Shown one piece after another: positions 14,910-21,873 of a stretch of 31,307 nucleotides of DNA (its first letter is position 1; each line of letters begins with the position of its first letter). The stretch comes from Candidatus Gastranaerophilales bacterium (GTDB lineage: Bacteria > Cyanobacteriota > Vampirovibrionia > Gastranaerophilales > Gastranaerophilaceae). Under the pieces are notes generated by a model that did not search any database, was not told where the DNA came from, and saw nothing but the letters and a program-made list of their open reading frames with translations. Where the stretch lies: the NCBI GenBank assembly GCA_900767135.1, contig CAAFYU010000056.1, forward strand, positions 1 to 31,307, in the 5' to 3' direction. The translations under genes were made by a program, and so were the position numbers.

Positions 14910-16031
14910 TTAGATAATAAATTTACCATTTTCATAAATTAGTTTGTCATCGGCATAAATTTTTCCACCACAAGAGCCGTCAGCTTTCGGTTTCATGTTT
15001 TTAATCATATCCCAATGAAGTCCTGATACGTTTTTCCCACCTGTTTCAGGGTAAGATGCACCGACTGCCATGTGGATTGAACCTCCGATTTTTTCATCAA
15101 AAAGAATGTTTCCCGTAACCTCTTGAATTTCATCATTCGTGCCGATTGCAATTTCGCCAATGCCCTTTGAGCCTTCGTCCATATTGAACATTGCTTCCAA
15201 ATAGTCACGTCCTGTTTCAGCCTCAAATTTCACGATTTTTCCGTTTTCAATCCACAAATGAACACCAGTTGCGGAATTTCCACGATAATTTTGCGGGAAA
15301 TCAAAATAAATTTCGCCATTTATATCATCTTCCACAGGAGATGTGAAAACTTCACCATCAGGGTAGTTATTTACGCCGGAACAGCTTATCCATTTTCTTC
15401 CCTCAACGCCAAATGTAATATCTGTTCTATCGCCGACTATACGAACTTTTTTTACACCGTTCAAATAATTAGCCCATTTAGTTTGTTTTTCGTCTAATTC
15501 TCTCAATTTTGCAACCGGATCATCTAAGTCAAGATAGCAAGATTTGAACAAAAATTCAGCATACTCATCAAATGACATTTTGGCTTCTTGTGCAAGTGCG
15601 TGAGTCGGAACATCTGCAATAACCCAGCTTGCATCTCCTTTTGCAGTTCTGTCCATAAGTGTTTTGGACAAGCCCTGTGACGCTTTTGAACGTCTTGCAA
15701 GTTTGCCTAAATCTGCACGAGCCATATTTTTAGTATTCATCGGAGCCCCGATTGAAATGAATTTATTTACAGTTTCATACTCCAATTTTATCATCGGATC
15801 AATATAATCAAGTTGCTCATCAGAAGCGTATTTAATAAAAATATCTGAAAAATCTTCAAAAGAAGTACGCAAAATCGGGTTCGCACCTTTTTGAATTACA
15901 CGTTTGTAAACCGCTTTTACCAAGTCTTTTGCATAAATACTTGTAGCTCTGATTTGAACCAAATCTCCTTTTTGCACGTTAGTCGAATAATCAACCAAAA
16001 CCTCTGCATATTTGTCCCAAATTGTTTTCAT
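14910..16031 (-). CDS. M29-family (thermophilic-type) metallo-aminopeptidase
   Basis: 373 residues from ATG 16031, with AAGGAG seven bases upstream. M29 hallmarks are present: NNYPDGEVFTSPVEDDINGE, a GIGEIAIGTN block, then LFDEKIGGSIHMAVGASYPE and the terminal LHWDMI, which together supply the Glu/His/Asp ligands of the two-metal site. These cytosolic enzymes remove N-terminal residues from peptides (AmpS/PepS/aminopeptidase T group). The length is slightly under the usual ~410, but no motif is missing. The HxlR gene follows 53 bases downstream, past a palindromic operator. Confidence 0.9.
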   Translation of the reverse strand: MKTIWDKYAEVLVDYSTNVQKGDLVQIRATSIYAKDLVKAVYKRVIQKGANPILRTSFEDFSDIFIKYASDEQLDYIDPMIKLEYETVNKFISIGAPMNTKNMARADLGKLARRSKASQGLSKTLMDRTAKGDASWVIADVPTHALAQEAKMSFDEYAEFLFKSCYLDLDDPVAKLRELDEKQTKWANYLNGVKKVRIVGDRTDITFGVEGRKWISCSGVNNYPDGEVFTSPVEDDINGEIYFDFPQNYRGNSATGVHLWIENGKIVKFEAETGRDYLEAMFNMDEGSKGIGEIAIGTNDEIQEVTGNILFDEKIGGSIHMAVGASYPETGGKNVSGLHWDMIKNMKPKADGSCGGKIYADDKLIYENGKFII

Positions 16032-16072
16032 AACTTTCTCCTTTTTTTATATTTTAACAGAAAATAATAAAA

Positions 16073-16911
16073 CTACCAAGGATAATCATCAGAAATCTGC
16101 CAACCATCATATTGAATTAAGGCTCCACAGTATATTCCACGCAAACCTTTCTTACAACCGTCTAGCGGATCATTTAAAAGTGTTTGCCTATCTATGGTTG
16201 TACTAATAGGCCCTGAAAATTTTGTTTTAAATATATTGTTTGTACCATCGGTTTTCAAATCATAAGAAAAAACATCTTTTCCAAATGTATTAGGCCCTTT
16301 ATTTCCGTTTATATCTACTCGAAGTATTAAATTAAACATCTTAACACCATCATTATTAACACTTATAAAAACAATTGAACCATCTTTTAAATATACCGTA
16401 TAATACAAAATTGTATTGAGTTGATTAAATGGTTGTCCGTTTAAAAACCGATAATCGTCCGAAACTTTTTTACACTCAATCCCACAATCATAGAGAACAT
16501 CTAAATAAGGAACAAAATAAGTTTTGGCAATTTGTGGCAATACCACCGCAAAAGCATTACCCTCTGAAATATTTCCAAAATCAGAAAAATCCCAACTTTC
16601 CATACCACCATTATCTTTTTGTGCGATTATCAATGTTTGTGCGATTGTTGTATAGTTCTTTTTCAATTTATTAATTACTACTTGTTTTTGATATTTTTCA
16701 ATTACAGTAGGTAATGTAATTGCCGCAACAACTCCGATTATGCCAAGGGTGATTAAGACCTCTGCCAAGGTAAACGCGACTCGACGATACTTGTCGCAGT
16801 GCGTAGCACCGCTTCCTAGCTGCTTAACTGCTTCTCCAGCCCCACGTACTATATCACGTGCTACGCCGCGATTGCCCCCCCCCCGAAAGCACTTCTAAAT
16901 AAATTTTCCAT
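16073..16911 (-). CDS. type IV prepilin-like protein 1, leader out of frame at a G10 tract
   Basis: The body (16073-16768, 231 residues) is a prepilin: FTLAEVLITLGIIGVVAAIT hydrophobic helix, then YQKQVVINKLKKNY and a globular domain ending CGALIQYDGWQISDDYPW. Its apparent start is a TTG that really encodes the Leu of FTLAEV, so the gene must begin upstream. An ATG at 16911 begins MENLFRSAF, followed by a run of ten G (16875-16884). With ten, translation stops at TAG seven codons after AF; with eleven (or eight) it reads through about 45 leader residues, via CDKYRRVAFTLAEVL, into the body. It is either phase-variable, decayed or a sequencing slip. The residue before the processing site would be Ala, not Gly. 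A paralogue lies at 24465-25257. Confidence 0.75.
16875..16884. repeat. homopolymer of ten C (G on coding strand) in prepilin 1 leader
   Basis: This is the longest G/C homopolymer in the window, in a genome otherwise rich in A and T. It lies nine codons after the likely ATG. The current length puts the leader one base short of the prepilin frame. Confidence 0.85.
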
Positions 16912-17024
16912 AACCAAACTCACTTTCTTTTTTACTATGTACATGTGCTATTATAACCTTGTTTTTGGGTTTTGTCTATACTTACTTTATAGGAAGTTAA
17001 TAAAAATTACTCATGAAATAGTCG

Positions 17025-17084
17025 CAATAACGACTGATGGCAACTATTTCTGTTTCGGACTTATCGTCTTAACGACTTATCGTC
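17025..17084. repeat. dispersed intergenic repeat, inverted copy 2, with tandem GACTTATCGTC
   Basis: Bases 17025-17068 are the reverse complement of the repeat at 14388-14425 (GGACGATAAGTCCGAAACAG core), with a small insertion. GACTTATCGTC occurs twice in direct order (17058-17068 and 17074-17084). Apart from the prepilin leader, the interval 16912-17295 holds no gene that I can see. Confidence 0.55.
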
Positions 17085-17295
17085 CTAGCGTCTTTTAGAA
17101 CTTAGTGCCTTAGTAACTTAATATCTTCTTCTAATCCTGCTTTTACCTCTACAAACCTAGCTGTTAAAACCACCACTGAATTTATCCTACATTTTAGCCT
17201 GTCAGGGAATATTTTACTATACATAATTACGTATAATATTTTACGGAAATTGGAAAAAATAATTTTTTCATGTATTATATAATTAGGAGTGTTGA

Positions 17296-17943
17296 ATGAA
17301 ATTTATAAATGCATTTAGTGAAATATTTCCAACAGAAACACCAAACCCTTCTCATCTTAGACTTTTGAACACGACACAAACGAAGGAAGAGGTTGTTTAT
17401 CGCAAAAATGGCACTTCTATCGACAAAATTATTGAAGTTGATGTTCTGACCGGAATGCGTGTAAAAACGACTCATTTTGATTATTTTAACGATAAAAAAG
17501 TTCGCTCTATTGATGAATACGATAGAGAAACCGGAGTAAAACTCAGAACAATTAATTATGTTTTGTATAAGTCTATTGATGAGTATGATGTGGTTTCAGG
17601 CAAAAAACTTCGCACAATTAATTTTAGCATTAAGGACGAAAACAAAATTTCATCAGTTCAAGAATATGATATTACAACAGGTAAAATAATAAAGATTTTT
17701 ATTTATAAACGAGATGGAAAAACTGTTAGTATAATTAAGGAAATTGATCCTGAAACAGGAAAAATCACAAGCATTGTAAATAAGATTTCAACTGAAATTT
17801 CAGAAAATACTGCTCAAATAAAAGCTATTGAAAAAATAAATAATCATATTGAAAATATGCACAGCAAAAAGGAAGATGTTTCAACTCTTCTTGATAGCTT
17901 GTATCAAAAGAAAATGAGATTTGACAATATCATTAACGATTAG
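17296..17943 (+). CDS. five-repeat protein (DUF2963-like repeats)
   Basis: 215 residues, ATG 17296 after AGGAG. The centre is five degenerate repeats of IxEYDxxTGKxLRTINY type, at about 45-61, 72-88 (IDEYDRETGVKLRTINY), 94-110 (IDEYDVVSGKKLRTINF), 121-137 and 147-163 (IKEIDPETGKITSIVNK). The pattern resembles the DUF2963 repeats known from phytoplasma proteins, which look like short beta-hairpin units. Residues ~165-195 form a coiled coil. No signal or membrane segment. The function is unknown; a binding or scaffold role is inferred from repeats alone. It is convergent with the zinc-ribbon gene. Confidence 0.65.
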   Translation: MKFINAFSEIFPTETPNPSHLRLLNTTQTKEEVVYRKNGTSIDKIIEVDVLTGMRVKTTHFDYFNDKKVRSIDEYDRETGVKLRTINYVLYKSIDEYDVVSGKKLRTINFSIKDENKISSVQEYDITTGKIIKIFIYKRDGKTVSIIKEIDPETGKITSIVNKISTEISENTAQIKAIEKINNHIENMHSKKEDVSTLLDSLYQKKMRFDNIIND

Positions 17944-17966
17944 ATTTTACACAATTATTTTGTTGC

Positions 17967-18671
17967 TTACTCTTCTTCCAAAACTTCTCTGATATATCTT
18001 GCAGGGTCGTCGATTAAATATTGAAGTTCGCCAGGGTCTTTAATGTAACCGTATTCATAGCTTTCGCCTTCATAAACAAACGAAACTGTTCCATAATCTA
18101 AAATTCTGCCCATTGTTGTTTGCGATAAATCTAACATGTTAATTTTTGTTAGCGGAACATCTATTTCAACAGGGTTAAGAATACCCATTTTTATATGTGC
18201 AAATTTTGTCGTTACAACGATTTTGTCTGAATTAAATCTTAAAATCGGATAAATAATCGGTATAAGTAACAAAAATACAATAATCCAACTTAAAAAACTG
18301 TGTGTGTTTAAGAAAATACACCAAAAATAAATAAAAAATACAGGAGTTAAACAAATAGGCCAGAACAAAGCCATAACGTGCTTTTTGATATCATAAAGAA
18401 CAAGTTCTTCTCCATCTGCATAAGGAAGTTTTTCTTCTACCTTTTTTTCTGCCGTCATAACTTTTTGTGGCTGATCGTAATGATGAACCACAAATTCTTC
18501 CTGATTAGCTTGTTGAGGTTGCCTGTAATCTTCAATATAACTTGCAGTATTGTCTGCTGTTTGACTTGGTTCATTGTTTTCTTGCTTTGGCTCAAAATTT
18601 AAACTTGAACCGCAATATCTGCAAAAATTATCGTTTTCTTTTACGGGTTTTCCACAATTTGGACAAAACAT
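17967..18671 (-). CDS. zinc-ribbon, two-TM, bacterial PH-domain membrane protein
   Basis: 234 residues, ATG 18671 with AAGGAG upstream. It opens with a double-CxxC zinc ribbon (CPNC 3-6, CRYC 17-20), followed by a Gln/Asn-rich linker (~25-85), two membrane helices (~101-121 and ~127-145) and a C-terminal bPH_2-type domain (NSDKIVVTTKFAHIKMGILN, then IDVPLTKINMLDLSQTTMGR, DYGTVSF). The zinc-ribbon plus PH layout recurs in small bacterial membrane proteins of unknown role; the PH part would face the cytosol. It is divergent from bioB. Confidence 0.75.
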   Translation of the reverse strand: MFCPNCGKPVKENDNFCRYCGSSLNFEPKQENNEPSQTADNTASYIEDYRQPQQANQEEFVVHHYDQPQKVMTAEKKVEEKLPYADGEELVLYDIKKHVMALFWPICLTPVFFIYFWCIFLNTHSFLSWIIVFLLLIPIIYPILRFNSDKIVVTTKFAHIKMGILNPVEIDVPLTKINMLDLSQTTMGRILDYGTVSFVYEGESYEYGYIKDPGELQYLIDDPARYIREVLEEE

Positions 18672-18707
18672 GTTTTACTCCTTTGTGCCCTGATTTTAGC
18701 ATAGGAT

Positions 18708-18736
18708 TTGACATTAGTCAATTATGGTTTTATAAT
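18708..18736 (+). promoter_or_regulatory. consensus promoter of bioB with overlapping inverted repeat
   Basis: TTGACA (18708-18713), 17 bases, TATAAT (18731-18736): a perfect sigma-70-type match. The -35 box is one arm of TTGACATTAGTCAA (TTGAC/GTCAA around ATTA), which could be an operator. It does not match the BirA, BioR or BioQ sites I know. Confidence 0.7.
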
Positions 18737-18769
18737 TAAACGCTGAAAATATTTTTTAGAGGAATTAAA

Positions 18770-19681
18770 ATGATTGATAAACAGGAACTTTTAAGGCTTT
18801 ATAATTTAGATTTGGAAGAACTTTTGAAAATTTCTTCTCAGTACATTAAAAACGAGGTTGAATTTTGTTCACTGATTAATGCCAGAAGCGGAAAGTGTTC
18901 TCAGGATTGCAAATACTGTGCTCAAAGTTCTCATTATTGTACCCACATTGAGTCATACCCACTTGTTGAGGTTGAAGAAGTTCGAAAAGTTGCACTCGAA
19001 GCGAAATCAAATCAAGTTTCAAGATTTGCAATTGTAACTTCCGGCAAAACCCCTGATGAGAGTGACTTTGACAAGATGTTGGAAATGATTGAAGAGATTA
19101 ACAAAATCGAAGGGCTTAGAAGTTGTGCATCAATCGGGATTTTGACTGATGAACAGGCTAAAAGACTTGCAGAGGCAGGTTTAAAGAGATTTCATCATAA
19201 TATTAACACGTCAGAATCATATTATCCGGAAATTTGTACGACTCACACTTGGCGTGACAGATACAACACTTGTAAACTTATCAAGAAATATGGCATGGAA
19301 CTTTGCTGTGGCGTGATTTTAGGTATGGGTGAAAGTGTTGAACAAAGAATTGAAATGGCACTTGAACTTGCAGAAATTCAACCGAATTCAATTCCTATCA
19401 ATATTTTGATGCCTATCCCTGAAACTCCGTTTGAAAATTACGGTGACAAAATCGACGAGGAAAATGTTTTGAGAACTTTGGCGATATTCAAAATTGCAAA
19501 TCCAAATTCTGTTTTGCGTTTTTGTGGCGGAAGAATGCGTTTGTCAGAAGAGAATCAACGAAAAGCCCTAAACACTTGTGTAGAAGGGATTATGGTCGGA
19601 AATTATCTTACAACAATCGGAAAAGCTCCCGAAGAAGATATCAAAACAATGCAAGAACTCGGTAAAACGATAAAAAAATAA
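18770..19681 (+). CDS. bioB: biotin synthase
   Basis: 303 residues, ATG 18770 after GAGG. A radical-SAM enzyme that inserts sulfur into dethiobiotin as the last step of biotin synthesis. The [4Fe-4S]-SAM cysteines are C43, C47 and C50 (CSQDCKYC, the CxxxCxxC form). The second cluster's ligands appear in GLRSCASIGIL and ELCCGVILGMGE, and its unusual arginine ligand in RFCGGRMRL. The N-terminal NEVEFCSLINARSGKC and FHHNINTSESYY blocks are typical. No other bio gene is adjacent, so it is a lone gene with its own strong promoter. Confidence 0.95.
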   Translation: MIDKQELLRLYNLDLEELLKISSQYIKNEVEFCSLINARSGKCSQDCKYCAQSSHYCTHIESYPLVEVEEVRKVALEAKSNQVSRFAIVTSGKTPDESDFDKMLEMIEEINKIEGLRSCASIGILTDEQAKRLAEAGLKRFHHNINTSESYYPEICTTHTWRDRYNTCKLIKKYGMELCCGVILGMGESVEQRIEMALELAEIQPNSIPINILMPIPETPFENYGDKIDEENVLRTLAIFKIANPNSVLRFCGGRMRLSEENQRKALNTCVEGIMVGNYLTTIGKAPEEDIKTMQELGKTIKK

Positions 19682-19756
19682 ATTTTTATAATCAGAATGT
19701 GCATAAATAACAAAAAAATTTTTGTGCGTGTTTTGGTAATATTACTTAAAATATTA

Positions 19757-19785
19757 TTGAGGTTAAGACTCAAAAATACTATAAT
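19757..19785 (+). promoter_or_regulatory. promoter of prs
   Basis: TTGAGG (19757-19762) and TATAAT (19780-19785) are 17 bases apart, with a predicted start near 19792 and a leader of about 27 bases. Confidence 0.6.
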
Positions 19786-19818
19786 ATTCATGCATTAAGA
19801 ATTTGAAAGGAATACATA

Positions 19819-20832
19819 ATGGTTGCAGAAATGACTTTCCAGCAGTTAGAACGTACAATTAACCCGACTCACGATATTAAACTTTTTGCGGGACGTTCAA
19901 ATACAAAACTTGCTCAGGAAATTGCTGATTACCTAGGAACATCAATTGGCCCAATGGTTGTCAAAAATTTTGCTGATGGCGAAATTTATGTTCAAGTTAA
20001 GGAAAGTGTTAGAGGTGATGATGTTTTCATTATCCAACCGTTGTGCAATCCTGTAAACGAAAATTTGATGGAATTGTTAATAATTATTGACGCCTTCAAA
20101 CGTGCAAGTGCAAAAACAATTACTGCCGTAATTCCTTATTACGGTTACGCAAGACAGGATAGAAAAACATCTGGCAGAGAAGCTATTACAGCTAAACTTG
20201 TTGCAGACTTGTTAACAACAGCAGGTGCTGACAGAATTCTTGCAATGGATTTACACACAGGCCAAATTCAAGGATTTTTCAACATCTTGGTTGATCACGT
20301 TTTTGCAACTTCAATTTTAACAAATTACATTAAAAGTTTAAAAATGAATCCAGACGATATGGTTGCAGTTAGCCCTGATACAGGTGGAGTTCAAAGAACA
20401 AGACACTTCGCAAAATCAATCGGTTGCTCTCTTGCAATTATTGATAAACGTCGTGACAAGCACAATGAAGCTATCGCATCTCACGTAATTGGCGATGTTA
20501 AAGACAAGATTTGTGTAATGTTTGACGACATCATTGATACAGCAGGAACGATTTGTGAAGCAGCTAAACTTTTGAAACGCGAAGGTGCAAAAGAGGTTTA
20601 CGTATGTGCTGTCCACCCTGTTTTCTCAGGTCCGGCAATTGAAAGATTAACAAATGCACCTATCAAAGAGTGTATCGTAACAAATACAATTCCTTTGGAT
20701 ATGGACAAAATGCCTGCGAAAATTAAACAACTTTCTGTTGCTCCGCTTTTGGGAACTGCAATTGCCAGAATTCACGATGATGAATCCGTAAGTTCATTGT
20801 TTGGATTTGAAAAAGAAATGCAAGTTCAGTAA
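19819..20832 (+). CDS. prs: ribose-phosphate pyrophosphokinase
   Basis: 337 residues, ATG 19819 after AAAGGAA. It makes PRPP from ribose-5-phosphate and ATP, feeding purine, pyrimidine, His, Trp and NAD synthesis. Visible signatures are KLFAGRSNTKLAQEIADYLG, the flexible ATP loop region FADGEIYVQVKESVRGDDVF, PYYGYARQDRK, the metal-binding DLHTGQIQGFF, and the PRPP loop DDIIDTAGTICEAA (about 230-245). The N-terminus has about 15 extra residues relative to short homologues. It lies downstream of bioB but with its own promoter. Confidence 0.95.
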   Translation: MVAEMTFQQLERTINPTHDIKLFAGRSNTKLAQEIADYLGTSIGPMVVKNFADGEIYVQVKESVRGDDVFIIQPLCNPVNENLMELLIIIDAFKRASAKTITAVIPYYGYARQDRKTSGREAITAKLVADLLTTAGADRILAMDLHTGQIQGFFNILVDHVFATSILTNYIKSLKMNPDDMVAVSPDTGGVQRTRHFAKSIGCSLAIIDKRRDKHNEAIASHVIGDVKDKICVMFDDIIDTAGTICEAAKLLKREGAKEVYVCAVHPVFSGPAIERLTNAPIKECIVTNTIPLDMDKMPAKIKQLSVAPLLGTAIARIHDDESVSSLFGFEKEMQVQ

Positions 20833-20913
20833 CTTAGAAAGATAAAAATCGCTATTAATTATAAAATTATTTGTATAAATAATAGAAATTTTCGGTGATT
20901 TTGTAATAAAAAT

Positions 20914-21234
20914 ATGATAAAAATTTTACCCCACTCAACAAAAATAAGAGTTATAAGATTAGCATCTGCTGCGACCCTCGGAACAGCTGCACTTGTCGGA
21001 CTGCATAAATTACAACCGCAATTGCCAAGTACCGAGAAAGAATTGATTGAACAAAAAGAATTTATGCGAAATCACGCACCTGAAAAATTCAGTAAAATGA
21101 TGAGTACAAATGCAAGCTCTATTGAATGGCACAAAGCAGTTCAGACAGTAAAAGAATCTTTGAAAAACGACAGTATTGCAAAAGCCAACTACCTGAAAGC
21201 TGCTCAAAATATTAGAAAAGGGCTTAAAAAATAG
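20914..21234 (+). CDS. small hypothetical protein with N-terminal hydrophobic segment
   Basis: 106 residues. A basic N-terminus leads into a short hydrophobic stretch (LASAATLGTAALVGL, ~16-30), a possible signal anchor; the rest is helical and charged (EKELIEQKEFMRNHAPEKFS). No clear Shine-Dalgarno (the upstream is AT-rich). Its stop lies three bases from the stop of the convergent gene at 21237. No family recognised. Confidence 0.5.
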   Translation: MIKILPHSTKIRVIRLASAATLGTAALVGLHKLQPQLPSTEKELIEQKEFMRNHAPEKFSKMMSTNASSIEWHKAVQTVKESLKNDSIAKANYLKAAQNIRKGLKK

Positions 21235-21236
21235 AT

Positions 21237-21836
21237 TTATTTTACTTTTTTAAAGAACTCATCAGAAATAAGTTGCGAATACTTATTTTTTTCGTTTGCC
21301 GAAATCAATAGTCTTGGTTTACCATCTTTTGTTTCCGCAACAGAAACAATTCCACCAACATCGCCAATCGGAAGCTTTTTCACCCTTGCTTCAAATTTAA
21401 CATAAGGAACTTCTTTGCCATAAGAGTGCATTGTACCATGTTTTGTAACCTTCAAATCATCAACAGAAATCGCTTGATATTTTATTTTGCTCACAGCTTT
21501 GTATAATTTTTCTTCGACATTATCGGATTTTATATCATCAGCAGTCAAAATCTCTTTATTTCCGGATTCCACAACAAACATTTTTTGTCCTGATGCTTTA
21601 TGTTCTGCAACAACTGCGTTATAGCCAAGAATTCCGGTTGCTTTTTCAAGCTCAAATTCATCATTAATATGCGAAAAATCACCAACTTTTTTGGCTTTTT
21701 CTAACATCTCATCTTTTGATGGATTAAATATATCATGCAAATATCCACCTATCAGGTCTTTTCCGCCAATTGCCATAAACCCGACAACCGCTAGTGTTAT
21801 AATTATCGCTCTCAAAAAATTTTTTAAACAACCCAT
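21237..21836 (-). CDS. hypothetical membrane-anchored protein
   Basis: 199 residues, ATG 21836. One N-terminal membrane segment (FLRAIIITLAVVGFMAIGG, ~7-25) is followed by a soluble mixed alpha/beta domain (DFSHINDEFELEKATGILGY, VPYVKFEARVKKLPIGDVGG). The anchor lacks a lipobox, and the domain would sit outside the inner membrane. No family recognised. It is divergent from mutS, with only 37 bases between the starts. Confidence 0.6.
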   Translation of the reverse strand: MGCLKNFLRAIIITLAVVGFMAIGGKDLIGGYLHDIFNPSKDEMLEKAKKVGDFSHINDEFELEKATGILGYNAVVAEHKASGQKMFVVESGNKEILTADDIKSDNVEEKLYKAVSKIKYQAISVDDLKVTKHGTMHSYGKEVPYVKFEARVKKLPIGDVGGIVSVAETKDGKPRLLISANEKNKYSQLISDEFFKKVK

Positions 21837-21873
21837 GTTGAAATCCTTATTATATTATACTATTATTATAACT

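Noticed and set aside
18672..18769. Riboswitch upstream of bioB
   Set aside because: The leader after the promoter is only about 27 bases, too short for a known riboswitch.
18672..19818. Biotin operon
   Set aside because: Only bioB is present; neighbours are prs and a membrane protein, and each has separate signals.
21691..21873. 61-residue N-terminal extension of MutS
   Set aside because: It overlaps the divergent membrane-protein gene, lacks MutS similarity and would bypass the ATG at 21874 that begins a normal MutS N-terminus.
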